A DNA stretch of 64,000 nucleotides, taken from assembly GCA_963678705.1 (NCBI GenBank), contig OY783206.1, positions 16,503,807 through 16,567,806 of the forward strand, given 5' to 3'. The DNA is from Panorpa germanica (taxonomy: Eukaryota; Arthropoda; Insecta; Mecoptera; Panorpidae). The notes beneath the pieces are model-generated. The model was not told the DNA's origin, ran no database searches, and saw only the letters and a list, made by a program, of their open reading frames with translations. Positions 12,501-24,358 of this stretch are shown in pieces (the stretch's first letter is position 1; each line of letters starts with the position of its first letter). A program made the translations under genes and the position numbers.

Positions 12501-15064
12501 AGAGAGTTACCAACTTTATTCCTTTCCAATCTGGTAAGTATACCTGACGGAGATATAGCTATTTAAAATTTGAAATTCTGTTTTGTTTCCGCTTAATTGA
12601 TAGCCATATTTTGACTTCACTCGATTATTATTCAAGTCTACTGTAATTACTGTATCAAAACTTTATGTATTGCTCGAGACAGCTGTAAGTCCTATAATAT
12701 TGCGTCTTATTAAAAAATGATTGAACATTTGAGGTTCCGATAGCTAATTGTATGAATATGTAGTACAATTTTTAGAAATTAAGTCATGGTTCACAACCCT
12801 ATTGTTCCAAAAGTATAAACATATAAAACGCAATCCTTTTGAGTCTCCTTTACGTTGGTGACGTCAATCCGGCAATGACGTCACCGCTCGGGGTGGTTGG
12901 CCGGTGCATGTGCACTTGGAATGCACTGAACGATGTGCGTTTCAACAAATGTGCAGGCAGCGATGTCCTTGAGGTCATCCTTGCTTCTTGGGATAGTCAA
13001 TGAACTAGCGATCATGCGTTGTTAGGGACTGGACACTCGAAGAACACGTGCACTGCAATTTAAGAACTGTGTTCTGGAATTGCGTCATATACCGCTTAAT
13101 TTTAAGGATTTTTTTTTTAAGAGTGGATTATTTATTATGCATTAGAGTATTCCTATAAATGACTGACTTAAAACAGAGATCCGCCATTATGAATTTTTAC
13201 TTTGTCAAATTCTTTCTAACGTAACTGTCAAACTATTAAACCTATGGTGCTAATTTCTTCTTTGAATTACTCCTATTGATTTTAACTCTAGATATATGTA
13301 AGACGCGTAATACATATTGAAATATTCTGTCCCTCAGTTAAAGGAAGGGGGAGGGGGTAATGTTTCAACATTTTTATTGTACAAATTTATACAACATATT
13401 CAGTTCATTGTGTAAAAATTTGAAGTCGATTGGAGTAAAACTGTCGGAGATATAGAGTTTTAAATCTTCACCTCTCTGGTCTGCTTTCATGTTACTTCGA
13501 AACTTTTAAATGCGGTTCCTCACACATAGCTTTTTCAAAGTCGGTGCACTCTCTAGCTCAAAATCTACTGGACCGATTTTTCTGAAATTTTGCACACTCT
13601 TTCTTTACATAAATGCCGAGGTAACGCTGTCGAGTTTTTTTTCATTTCTTAATTTTAACGTATTTTAAAATAACAAAGTTTCTGATTTATTTCATTAAAA
13701 TCGGTATTTTGATTTTAAGTGCTGTAAAAAATTGAAAAATCAATAACGACAGGGTTATCTGTAGAAACTTATTAGCTAATGAAATCATTTTGGTTTTTCG
13801 ATTTCAGAAAATCCAGCGATGAGTTATGAGTGACACCGCTATGTTACTTTCTTTGTGATGTCTGCGAGTTAAGCTGTCAATCCCTCATTTCTTGACATTT
13901 ATTTATGAAAATTTCACAAAGTATTCTTCAAATGTCATTTTATCCTGTAGTAATTATAGAAATAATTACATATTAACTGTGTCATCAAAAAACATTATCG
14001 AAAATATGCTTCTTTTTTATCATTTTGATCTTACCTTAAGGCTAAATTTTAAGTCTGAATTTAATAAATAAACTTAAGACTAATAATTGTTTTATACATT
14101 TGTATGTAAACTATTTGCTTTATCAAAAAAATGTTTAAATAAAAATTGTAGAACGTTAAAAATCCTTTCAACTGATGTATGATAAGTTTAGATACTATAA
14201 TAGGTTTAAGAGATATTGACACAATTGTAAGCGCATGTCCTCTCTTTCGAAAGTCATCCGCTGTTTTGAATTATTTCTTCGGTGAAGTGCTCTACATTAC
14301 AGCGGCGCAGCTCAATATCTTTTAGACCTACAAAAAAATCTTTTAAATCAAAGCTGTAGAAAATATTGTCCTTTACAAGTTTGATAATATCCATAGTTGT
14401 CCTAAAACCCACCGAAAAAGAGATATTACAAAGAAACTCTTTTCTTGTTTACAGGATAATGATCAATTGATATATTTTAGTAATTCACCGGATTAGACCA
14501 CTTTTTGCAAGTTTAAACATGCATAAGAATGTTTGACGCATATGCTTTGCATAGAATGACCCTCTGACGTCATTTTTACCCTTAACATAAGCCGGTGGAC
14601 ACAAGAGTTAACACGTCTGCCATTTATTCCTTGAAATAACACTCGGCAACATTTAAATGTGTTCGTTGTAAGATAGCAAGCGTGAAATTGCATTGTAAGG
14701 CAATTTCTATATGAGAACTAGCAAATGGAACCTTGAAATTAGCTTGTGGAAAGCTAGCAAGTGTGAAATTTTTACTTTTAATTGATTTTGCATTAAATTC
14801 ACATGTAACTATTTCAAAAAAGGACGGTGTCCTCCTAATGCTGCCATATTTATTACAGGTAAACGAATGTGCGTTGGCGACGAACTGGGCAGGATCCTCT
14901 TGTTTATGTTTGCAAGCGTCTTGCTTCAGCGATACCACGTAACTCTCACCAAGGAATCTGACATGATCCCGAGGGATACGCTATTAGAGGGGGAGTGTGG
15001 CATCACTCTGACACCGCCAGATCACGAATTAGTGTTTTTAAGGAGGTCACAAAACAATTTTTAA
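6502..15064 (+). CDS. CYP306A1: CYP306A1 (phantom), ecdysteroid 25-hydroxylase; six coding exons read, first exon not located
   Basis: CYP2-clan P450 matching insect phantom, the ER-bound 25-hydroxylase of ecdysone synthesis. Exons by splice signals and continuous frame: 6502-6841, 10947-11092, 11315-11514, 11701-12286, 12359-12533, 14859-15064 (1,653 nt, 550 residues plus TAA). Visible in order: hydrophobic anchor ([15 protein letters not shown]), proline-rich hinge (PPRGSPPGP), [16 protein letters not shown], the family block [21 protein letters not shown]-helix GAGVDTT, K-helix ETQR, HMDPENW, FNPDRF, and the haem motif FQSGKRMCVG with its Cys ligand. The haem motif is split by the last intron (12534-14858). 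Nothing starts with ATG in frame at the 5' end: the frame runs back to an acceptor (TTTCTTTTCAG ending at 6501), so a short exon with the start codon must lie upstream. AATAAA at 15066 is a likely poly(A) signal. The first intron read (6842-10946) is packed with transposons, but all reading frames are intact. Identity is very secure; the N-terminus is incomplete. Confidence 0.93.
6888..6985 (-). repeat. 3'-terminal fragment of the H-family Helitron-like element
   Basis: Begins CCCCGTCGCAAAGCGACGTC and continues like the antisense 3' ends of the full copies (through ATGATTT and the TTTCATTTCAA block). It lies just downstream of the 6841/6842 splice donor of CYP306A1. Confidence 0.65.
7245..7961 (+). 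mobile_element. H-family Helitron-like element, copy 1
   Basis: 5' end TCCTATATTATAATGTTCC; 3' end has the GTCGTCGC-TT-TCGACGGGG hairpin followed by AAACT and TTAG (CTAG in other copies), then T. Non-coding, about 717 bp, inside the first CYP306A1 intron read. The TC start, CTRR end and subterminal hairpin without TIRs are the marks of non-autonomous Helitrons. Confidence 0.75.
8572..9162 (-). mobile_element. Internally deleted mariner element with transposase remnants
   Basis: About 30-bp TIRs (TACGAGGCGTGTTTTTTAAG and its inverse) flanked by TA. On the minus strand, 9007-8810 encodes a 65-residue mariner-type HTH N-terminus ([42 protein letters not shown]). In another frame at about 8810-8690 follows a C-terminal block ([20 protein letters not shown]). 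The catalytic core between them is missing and the two parts are out of frame, so it is non-autonomous. The empty site is seen near 39474-39500. Confidence 0.85.
9311..10068 (+). mobile_element. H-family Helitron-like element, copy 2 (best preserved ends)
   Basis: Inserted between A and T: A|TCCTATAATATAATG at the left, and TCGACGGGGTAAACTCTAG|T at the right, the canonical Helitron insertion signature. 758 bp. Contains a short TTTATTTG/TTTATATG microsatellite near 9340-9380. Non-coding. Confidence 0.8.
12534..14858. other. CYP306A1: Last intron of CYP306A1 (2.3 kb)
   Basis: The intron starts GTAAGT after FQSG and ends TTATTACAG, breaking the haem motif. Repeat content: an N-like terminus near 12700-12810, a GC-richer block at about 12840-13060 that may be a LINE-derived remnant, and a block at 14140-14440 related to 27820-28110. 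No other gene seen. Confidence 0.7.
14140..14440. repeat. Dispersed repeat shared with 27820-28110
   Basis: Both regions share AAATTGTAGAACGT, TGTATGATAAGTTTAGATAC, GGTTTAAGAGATAT and CAGCTCAATATCT in the same order, diverged by many substitutions. No terminal structure found. Confidence 0.6.
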
Positions 15065-15999
15065 ATAAAATAAAATAATATGTTTAAAATATATTTTTTT
15101 TTTATTAATAATATTAAAATAATTATAATAGTTTTACATTTAATGATGTATGATTATGTACTAATTACTAAAATGACTTTTTAATAAAAATATGGTTAAA
15201 TTTGAACACATCCTGATGGAATTATAATCTATAATACATGGTTAACCTAAAATAATAGAGAGACAAGGATAGATATATATGATTTTCTACTAGAAAGAAA
15301 AAGAAAACAAATCATCGCACTTCTGATGCGACAATATATGCTAAGTATCCTTGTCAAAGAAAATCTTATTATTTAATCAAAACTTATCTCAAAAGAGAAC
15401 TATACTTAAATAATGAAGTATTTACAAGTATTTTGATATAAGTTTTGAACAACGTTAGCTTTGTAATTCTCGCCATTTTGTTTTTTCTTAAACTAAATTT
15501 TTTAAATTAAATATATATATTAATCAACTTGACATTTTGATACAAAATGATGAATATGTTTGATTATCTATTACTTTTGAATATATTTGTTTCAACAAAT
15601 GATTATAATTAAACAAATATACAAAATAATTAAATATAATACTATTTCCGGTTTTTAAAATGTTGGTGCCAATTGTATTATGTGTGTCAAATTTCAGAAC
15701 CCAATGAAACGTTGAAATAATATAAAAATAACAATATAAAAATTATTTTGTATATTTATATTCACACATTTATATTAAACATGAATCTTAGATATCTAAG
15801 AAATCATTTTCTAATATAAGGATATGATATAAATAATATAAAGGAACTTCTGCAACCTTTAACCGTGCCCTACGCAAAATTAAATAACTTTAAAATATGT
15901 TGACATCTGTGTAGTTAGCGTTTTGAATAATAGATGGCAGCCGCGTGCGTAAATTATAAAAAAAATATTTTAAAGTTCTTGTATGTTCAGAGCCGTTTA
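15065..15999. other. Intergenic interval between the convergent P450 genes
   Basis: 935 bp separating the CYP306A1 and CYP18A1 stop codons; it must hold both 3' UTRs. An AATAAA lies one base after the CYP306A1 stop codon (15066). No comparably clear poly(A) signal for CYP18A1 was found. The rest is AT-rich with no recognisable repeat. Confidence 0.6.
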
Positions 16000-18900
16000 C
16001 TAATGAGACCCTACATTTCTCAAAGTGTCATTATTGTTTAATGGTCGATGCTCTAAACATACTTTAAAAGTGCTAGGGCTTATTGTAACACCAACGTTTC
16101 CTTTTAAACTCGGTTCTTCAGCTCCTTCCGGTAATGTTATAGTAAATTGTTGCATCATACAAGCAAAAAATAAAAATAATTCCATTTTTGCCAAAACGTC
16201 ACCTAGACACATTCGCCGTCCAGCTCCAAAAGGCATGAAGAACTCAGGACGGTGTACTTTACCTTCACTTGTCAAAAATCTATCTGGATTGAACTGTTTT
16301 GGCTCGACCCATAATGTGGGGTCCATATGTAGTGAACTAATCAGTGGGATAACCTGAGAGCCAGCTGGAATCCTGTAGCCATTTATTAAGACATCTCTGT
16401 AACAAAAAGAGAAGACATTTAATACATTTGTCATTGTTGAAAACATTGCGTAATTATAAGCTAAACAATTAGTGTTTACAGTGATAGAAAATAATAACCT
16501 CAAAAACTATTGACATGTCAAAACTTGTTGAATATTCAGTGATGTGTTTTAACTGCTTAATGTCTTAAAATCAAGTGTTGTGTATTGTGTGTGAATTAAA
16601 TACAGTGCTTCAACAATTGATGAGATGGGATTATACATATCTGCAAACTGCTAAAGGTATTTGTTTAGTTTTTGTTTTTATCAGTGACGTATTTGCTATG
16701 GAACTAGTGTTCCAATATAATATCAACTATGTATAGATTTTTAAATTTATTATGTTATTTAACGGGGGGTCCCTCCGTTGCTGAAACTGTTCAGTTTGTA
16801 AGGTCGAACATGTTCGTTGCGTTCCTAATAAAATACTTTATATTCATATCCAGTCCGACTGGAGTATCAGATTCTATATATGTCTGGCATACTGTATATA
16901 GTATGTTCTGTACATATGTATAAACACCAAAGTGTTGCTCTCAAAAATCTGTTGGACGTACTACTGAACCGAAAGTGAAAGCCAAAGAACACATTGACCT
17001 GTCATTTAACTTAAAATTCAACGGTATTTGCTTTAGAAGACGAAACCGGTGTTAAAAATTATTGGCATTTGTTTGTCATAACTTTGCAATGATTTTAAAA
17101 CTTATTTCTATAGAGCTATAGTGTTAAAATTATTGATTTAATGCTCTGATAGACAACCTTATCAAATGTGCATACAATTTTGTAAATGTTTTAACAGTGG
17201 AGAAACCTATGACTCATACAATCTCAAAATAGGCCGGTGGTTAATAAAAATAAATAAATATATATATATTTGTTTATTTTTTTCTGTTTTTCTTTAACGA
17301 ATGCATATCAGAATGTAAATTTCGCAATTTAATCTATAAAAGAATATAGTAACCTACTAAAAAATTGCTATCACTTTTAGATTAAATCGAAAATATGGGT
17401 TAGAATACTGCGTCAGCCGGTTGATAAGTTACGCATTATTCTTATCAGTACGCACAGAGCGCAGAATGTCAATATTATTGTTCAAAAGACCAATAGTATC
17501 GCTAGATTATAAATAAATAAAAATTCTTTAAAAAAAAGTGTAAACAGATAGAAAATATTATATCATAATCGTAGATAAGAAGGTCGACGTCAGCTTAAGT
17601 CAATATACTCATTTAATGTTCATTTTTATATAGTAAACTTTAATATAAATGTTATAGAGTGGTATTTCGATGTTGGTAACACTAACGTACTTGACAAATT
17701 GACAAATATTGATACAGATTGAGTTCTATGCACTATGTTTGGAAACCGTGTTATCAGACGTTTCGTAGACAATAATTGGCCATCGTGCAGCAGTGATTTG
17801 AAGCTATTGGACTATTTTCTACAGGGCAATTTTAAAGAACTTCAACGAACATTGGAACCGAAAATCAATCAAGAATGTTCACTGGCGTTGTTTTTAAAAC
17901 GATTCCAAAAAGAAACCAACACATGGCAAACTTTAAAATTGAATAAGAAATCGCTGGTAGCAATAAGGGGTATACCACGAAGCGAAGGTCTAACTGTTCA
18001 TGTTCACGATGCAAAAAAGTCAAAGAAATAGAACTTACTTTGTGGGAGAATGGGTAGTAGCCAGCGGGACAATGCTAGATCTTCTCATCACTTCCATAAT
18101 GGTAGCTTCCGTGAACGGCAGGTATTTCAAATCAGCATGATTTGGCAAACGATTTCTTCCCACGACACAGTCCAATTCTTCTTGCACTTTCCTCATAATG
18201 TCCGGATGTCTGACCATGTATACGTTGATCCATAATAGAGTTGTTTTGATGGTTTCCATCCCCGCTGAGAAGAGATCTCCGATAATTTGCATAATTTGTT
18301 GATCTGGAATCAAACAATTAGGAATTTAGTTGGGATTTTAACATTGGAACATGGTAGGTTTTAGAGTTAGATAGATGCTTACCGTGATCTTTTCCATCGA
18401 ACAATTCAGCTTCCCTGCCGGCTTCCTTGGCGTTTAAGATCTCCACGAGATAGCTGTCAACTAAGTCACGGATATTTGCAGGATCCAATGTGGCCCTGTG
18501 TTCGTCGATAACCTTCTTATAGAATTCGAACATCTCTGCGCGGTTCTGACTGATCTTGTTCCTTGCCGTGGTTGTCCCAGGAAGGTATTTGTAAGCTGGG
18601 ATATAGTCGAGGGTGTTAATTTGTCCGTACAAACGCATACCTTCCTCGATTAGGCGAGTGAATTTGCAGAATTTGGGGTCATCGATGGTAAACCGTTCCG
18701 ACATCATGATGTTGCAGATGACGTTGCTAGTGCAAAGAGCCAGGATCGGACTCAGATCGGTTGGGGCGCCGTTAGTAGCTTTCAAGGTACCCAAAAACTC
18801 ATGTACTTCAGTCTGAAATATTAAAAGTAGATGCTTAATTTAGGGGATCGGGAAATAGATATTAGCAGGAATTTCAATGAAGATATTTACCATGACCATT

Positions 18901-20689
18901 TTCTCCATGCCTCCACGTCCGTTTCCCATGAAAGTCATTCCACGTTTTCTAAGCTTATCGTGCAGGAATCGGCGTTGCTCTTTCCATAATTTTCCTTCGC
19001 TGTTGATTACACCTGGAAGAAAAAAATAATACTTTAGAACAAAAATTACTTGAGAACAAGTGGACCATTTTGCTAATTGTTGTTTTAATGTTCGTAATAG
19101 CCTGAATACAGCTTTTAAAGAATGAAAAATTTGAATTTTTTTTTTTAAATTCATTCAATTTTTTATGTTAAGTTGAATTTTGAAATTTTTAAATGAAATT
19201 GAAATTTCATAAATTTTTATAATATATTTCGTACAAAAATATTTAAAATATATCGAACGCTTCAATTCTTCGCCTTCTTGGTTCTTATTTAACTTAGTTG
19301 ATAAGTCTTATCTAATAATAAATAAATGCATAATAATTTATTACAAATCGCGATGTTTTCAGTCTGGTTTTTTCACTGAGTGTACATGTTCCTCCGACAG
19401 ATCATTCAAGCGGTCTGAGTGCTGCTGTGTTAAAAATACTGCAACCGCGTCGAAGATGATCTTGTGTCGCGGGGAAGACGATGGTGAGGAGGGAGAGTAG
19501 GGGACGTGGTACATAATAATCAAAGCGGGAACGCGAAGGAGGGTATTGCTGAAGCTAATGAATGAATAAAATTTGTACAAATGCATATTGACGCACACTC
19601 GCATTTGAAGCTATTCTGCAAAGTGCAAGAATGCTTTTCAACGCTTAAAAATATTTATTTATTTATTATTATATTATATAAATATTATCTATTATAAAAA
19701 ATAATTATTTATAATATTATTTTGAGACGGTACAATTACCGAAAGCGCGAGGCGTTGTACTAAACTCCTGTTATAATTTCTTGATTTAATTTTTGTTTAA
19801 AAAATATTAATCTAAAATATTAATTTGTTTCGAAATATTAATCATATTAATATATATCATCAACAACACCGCAACTTCCAAAACAGTAATGATTATTTAA
19901 AGAAAATATTTTTGTAAATTAATTTGAAATTATTAGAACTATATACGTTAGACACAGTTCCTTATGTCAACATTTATGTAACATAAAAGATAACGTGTAA
20001 ACTATTTGTGACATATATTACTGCTTTTTGAAAAATAAATATGGACGTTTGAAGAACACTTTTCTAACTATTTAAATGATAAAAGGTTTTCAGAATTGTT
20101 GTAACATAATAAAGTAAAATCGTTTTATATTAAATATAACCAGGTTTTGTTTAAAGTAATTTGTTATATAAAAGAAATATGTTTACTGGGTATTCAAGGT
20201 ATAATTTTTTAAATAGAGATTTTGACAAAATATATCATTAAATTTTTTTTAATGAAAAATAAGTCTATAATTTTATAAATTGAAAATCATAAATATAAAA
20301 ATCGACTTACCGAATCCGTTCAGGGCTTGCATGAATGGGGTGTCTGGTCTTCCTGTGAACTCCTCCATCCGGAAGGCCTGCCTAATTATCCTGTAGTCAC
20401 TCAGAACGATGGTTATTTGATTTCCCAATCTAGCAGAGAAGATGACCCCGTACTTTTCAGCCAGCTCCATATATTTTGTGTGTTTTTCGTTGCCAATAAA
20501 CGCGAGGTACCCCATGACAGGTATACCCCATGGTCCAGGCGGCAACGTCCTTATGTAGCTCAAAAGATTGTACAGAATTTGGGTGTATCTCACAATCAGA
20601 GTTGCAGTCAAGATAACTATCAACGTAGCTTGAGCATCTTCCGAAAAAAATCGGAAGATACTTTTTAAAAGCGGAATATCGAATAACAT
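16000..20689 (-). CDS. CYP18A1: CYP18A1, ecdysteroid 26-hydroxylase/oxidase (hormone inactivation), five exons
   Basis: CYP2-clan P450 close to Drosophila Cyp18a1 along its whole length. The family turns over 20-hydroxyecdysone by C26 hydroxylation/oxidation at the ER. Exons on the minus strand: 20689-20311, 19012-18891, 18812-18383, 18303-18039, 16396-16000 (1,593 nt, 530 residues plus stop; family about 540). All junctions have GT/AG and keep frame. Start: ATG at 20689; an open stretch runs nine codons further up but only with a GTG. Visible: N-terminal membrane segment, hinge LPPGPWGIPVMGYL, EFTGRPDTPFMQALNGFG, WKEQRRFLHDKLR, I-helix FSAGMETIKTTLLW, K-helix EVMR, RRSSIVPLATTHSPT, HMDPTLW, FNPDRF, haem motif PFGAGRRMCLGD and a C-terminus ending LRNVGSH. 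No frame damage. It is convergent with CYP306A1, which makes the precursor of the hormone that this enzyme removes. Intron 4 (16397-18038) carries a transposase remnant. Confidence 0.95.
17735..18031 (+). pseudogene. Tc1/mariner-type transposase C-terminal remnant in CYP18A1 intron 4
   Basis: The 98-codon open stretch begins with residues like the third catalytic block of IS630/Tc1/mariner transposases: NNWPSCSSDLKLLDYFLQG against the family pattern NWPxRSxDLTxLDxFLWG. The second catalytic Asp region is absent and the rest does not follow the family, so this is a decayed fragment. It is antisense to CYP18A1 and its stop codon ends only a few bases from the exon 4 splice donor (18037-18038 on the minus strand). 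Confidence 0.55.
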
Positions 20690-21309
20690 TTTTAAAATCA
20701 CAAATTTTTCTAACACAAATTTATTAATATGGTAGGTACACTTTTATAAAATAAAATCAACAGAAAGTCTGTCTGTGTGTGTGTGTGAATTTTTTCACAA
20801 TTGTAGATAATTTACTTCTTGCTTTGGAGTCAAGAATAGTTCTGTTTCAATTTTTGATGAACTTCTTATATATGTACGATGTACGTCTTCGAGGGAAAGA
20901 GGTGGGGAGCGCTTTCTGATGATTTGTCTTTTCGAATATTAAACGGACAAGTCAACCGATGAAACATTTAACTGCCGGACAAACTAACGAGCAGTTAGGT
21001 TTGGACCAACAGCTCATTAGGTGTGTGGACCTATTTTACTTATTTTAGGAAAATATCGATATCTATTATATACTTAAGACATTAAAGTCTTTGTAACACA
21101 TTTTTTAAATCCATAATTTTCGAAAACTATAAGAACTACATTATAATTTTGTATTCCATATAATAAACAAACAAACTAATAGAAAAAATATATTAATTAA
21201 TTATATATTTTAATTATTAAAACATAATTAAAAATGTAATATTTTATTTTCCTTTTTAATGCTTTCGAAAGATTCAGTTGCAATAATATCTTTATACTAT
21301 TTAAAAATA
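20690..21309. promoter_or_regulatory. CYP18A1: Upstream region of CYP18A1
   Basis: Immediately 5' of the CYP18A1 start codon on the minus strand; presumably contains the 5' UTR and proximal promoter. A short GT run occurs near 20776. No TATA box or ecdysone-receptor palindrome could be assigned with confidence. It is bounded upstream by a Helitron-like element. Confidence 0.35.
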
Positions 21310-22085
21310 CTAGAGTTTACCCCCGTCGCAAGCGACGACTGTCTTTTGTGTGTGACTGGAATTTCATTTCAAATTTTCGTTCCATTTTTAAATTGAAATA
21401 TTTAACTCGTTCTATATAAATTTTACATATAAATACAATTAATTTTTCATACAAACTGACTAAAGAAATATATTTTTTTCAACAAAATAAAAAATATTTT
21501 CAATTTATTAGTTTTTTGACCAACTTATTTTCAAAATTTGGGACTTTTTTTCGATTTGTAAATTAGGTACCAAAGTTAGATATATATAATTTCAACTTTT
21601 TAGCCAAATTTTTACCTTTGGCAAAAACCCCCAAATAATATATTTGAATTTTTTTTCTTTTTATATGATATTCAATTATTACACAATCCAAAATTTGAGC
21701 TTTCTTCAAAGTTTTCTACCGAGCCCCCTAATTTTCTCGGCTCCCCTCTTATAAAATTTTGAACTTATAAATTTTGAAATATGTTCGCATTTAAAAGCGT
21801 AATACACATGCAAAATTTCACCCGTCTATCTTTAACGAATACAAAGTTATACAGCAAAAAGGGGCCACATTTTTTTCAGTTTTTACGGGTTTCCAGGAAA
21901 TTCAAGGAAAAATCCGGGGTCGCCAAAAGTCTTTTCAAAAAGAATTTTTTCCTCTACAAAATAAGCGATTTTCAAAAACATTGACAAAGCCGTTTTCGAG
22001 CTACCATACAAAATTCATTACCAAACATATAAGATCATAAGAAAATAAGATCATAAATATACACTTGGAACATTATAATATAAGA
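21310..22085 (-). mobile_element. H-family Helitron-like element, copy 3
   Basis: Read on the minus strand it starts A|TCTTATATTATAATG and ends GTCGCTTGCGACGGGGGTAA ACTCTAG|T, with the hairpin stem GTCGC/GCGAC. Non-coding, 776 bp. Confidence 0.8.
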
Positions 22086-23844
22086 TTTCCGTGTCTGTAC
22101 CGCTGTATCGCAACAAGACATAATAAAGGGGGCATAATAAATAAGGCCTAGTTTATCACCTTAATATATTATCACTCCAATACCGTGGTTTTAGAGTTTT
22201 GTGCTTCTTTCGCTAACTTGGAAATTTTCTCCCATATTCGAGGCGCTACAACCCGCTTGTTATTGAACTTAGAGATAAGTTGCGAAGATGAAATTTGGTT
22301 AAAATTTTGTCCTTTTCAAGATCGCCTCTTGATTGAAATTTCGCAGAAAGATTTTCAAATGTTTTTTGAATTAGAAAAGTTAGTTTTCATAACTATACTT
22401 AATATATATATAGGTTGAAAATAAATCTATTGTTCAAATTAGCATGTGAAGCTGACAAATTCGACAATTCGGCTATTGTGTCACCCCTTCCTTCAAAAAT
22501 TTAATATAACTTTGAAGTTAGCAGGCTGTAACTAGCAGTCAATATTCCCAGACAACGTTAAATTTATTTTTAATATAATTTTTATTTATTTTAAAATAAA
22601 TTTTGTTTGTTTATTTTTTGTTTAAAATTTTAATCACAAAGTTTAATGCACTGGTAAATATATTTTTGCTTTAATTGAAGATAATTCAAGTTCATTCTCC
22701 TATAAGTGTTCGATAATATATCTATCGTTCAACTATGTTCAATTAATTGTTTATATTTTTTTCATATCACAGTTTTGAGTTCAAAGTGCATTGGATAAAT
22801 GCATAGTTAATTTCGATTAAAAATTCTAGCGTTTACTATTAAAGAGCAAAAGTAACGAAAGGCTTTAACCGGTAATCGTGAACACATTTAGAAATAGTTA
22901 TAGTTCATATTATGAGCGATCGACAGTGTCATGCATAAAAATAGTTAAGCGGTGATCTCATACTGAAACAGTGATAGAAAATTATCTCGTAGTCCAAGAT
23001 TCACGCTTGTTAACTTACCACAAGCTAATTCCAAGGTCATTTTTAACTTATCATATAAAATTTGTCTTGCTGTGAAAAGTTTACACTTGTTAGCTTGCCA
23101 CGAGCTAATTCCAAGCTTATTTTTTCCCTGGTACCCGTACGAAAAAGTACTGCTTTTTATCTGTGTATCTATAAACTAAGGATTATTTCAAAACTGTGGT
23201 GTATTGATAAACATGAAAATGAAGTTTTCGCTCAAAATAAAGTGTACTAATGCGAAACGTAGCGCATTAACTTTAATGAATCAACTATGGAAGATAAGTA
23301 TGGAAACATAATGAAAGAGAGTGTAATATAAATCTTACAATGACATAGTTCCAGAGTGGTATAATGGTTTTATGACAAAAATTAAAATAGAATCAAATAA
23401 AAATTATTATCATCATATTTACATAATAATTTTTACTGCAATTTTTAAGCTGTGTATATACCAATTAATAATTTAAAAACTAAGACCACTATAAATGTAT
23501 TCTGCGGGCCCATTCATGCAAGCATATAGTAAACTTAATAGTTTTTCACGAATGCTTTGTTAATTTTTTGTGCTAGTCCATATTATTACTTGTTAGATTT
23601 TGATTTTTGTCTTCAGCCAGCAACCTCTCCTTTTAAATATCAGACTTGCTTAAAATTTACAATAAAAGCACGTGGTGAAAGAAAGCCGGCACTCAAAGTA
23701 CACGCCCACTTTTTAAATACTTTCACCAGTGGCGTACAAGAATCTGATTAATGAAAATATAAATATATGCAAGTAAAGAAACATCTACTTATTAGAGACG
23801 GGTATATTTCACCCGGTGAGGTACTAATTATATTTTGGGGCAAT
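22086..23844. other. Gene-free interval upstream of CYP18A1
   Basis: AT-rich, no exon recognised. Two imperfect internal repeats around 23000-23120 (AGCTAATTCCAAG preceded by TTAGCTTGCCACG or TAACTTACCACA) resemble 14720-14770 in inverted form. Confidence 0.35.
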
Positions 23845-24358
23845 AAAAACAGCCCGCAGACGGGGCGACTGGTTGCAAACCTTAGCCCCGAATATGCCCG
23901 AACCGAATGTGATTACAACTGTGTTGTTAGTAAAAGAACGAACGTGTTTACGAGTGAGATAAAACACACGGCACGAACGTAACTAAACTGATTTGAAACT
24001 GGTTTTGAGCATATATTCAGCGACTATATTTCTCGGTCGCAGGGCATTGTTGGTTTCATCAACAGAGATGTTTACGAATACTATTGAAAAGTATTTAAAT
24101 GCATACATACAATCAAATATAACATAATAAAATCCCCTGTTTTGCTATTGTTAACAATTCTATAGAGTCACGATACACAGCTCGTGCTCGTTTTCTTTGA
24201 AAACTTCGTTTCGCGTTTAGTTTGCAATCAGCCGACTCGTGTGCCTATCCTCGTGTTTTATCTCACTCGCACACACGTTGGATCTCTCACTACACATTCG
24301 CTTCGAGTAGATTCGGGTCTAAGGTTTGCAAACAGTTGCCTCGTGTGCGGAGGGCCTT
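23845..24358. mobile_element. Probable TIR element with GC-richer ends
   Basis: The left end, CGACTGGTTGCAAACCTTAG with CGAATATGCCCGAACCGAATGTG, is mirrored by CACATTCGCTTCGAGTAGAT, then TCGGGTCTAAGGTTTGCAAA and CAGTTGCC. Inner arms GTGAGATAAAACACAC and GTTTTATCTCACTCGC also pair. About 510 bp, non-coding; outer ends and target duplication unresolved. Confidence 0.6.

Noticed and set aside
12840..13060. GC-richer block with possible coding on the minus strand
   Set aside because: Short stretches vaguely like a LINE zinc tail, but too interrupted to call.
16025..16357. Open frame antisense to CYP18A1 exon 5
   Set aside because: It is the complement of the haem-motif exon; the sense reading matches the P450 family throughout.
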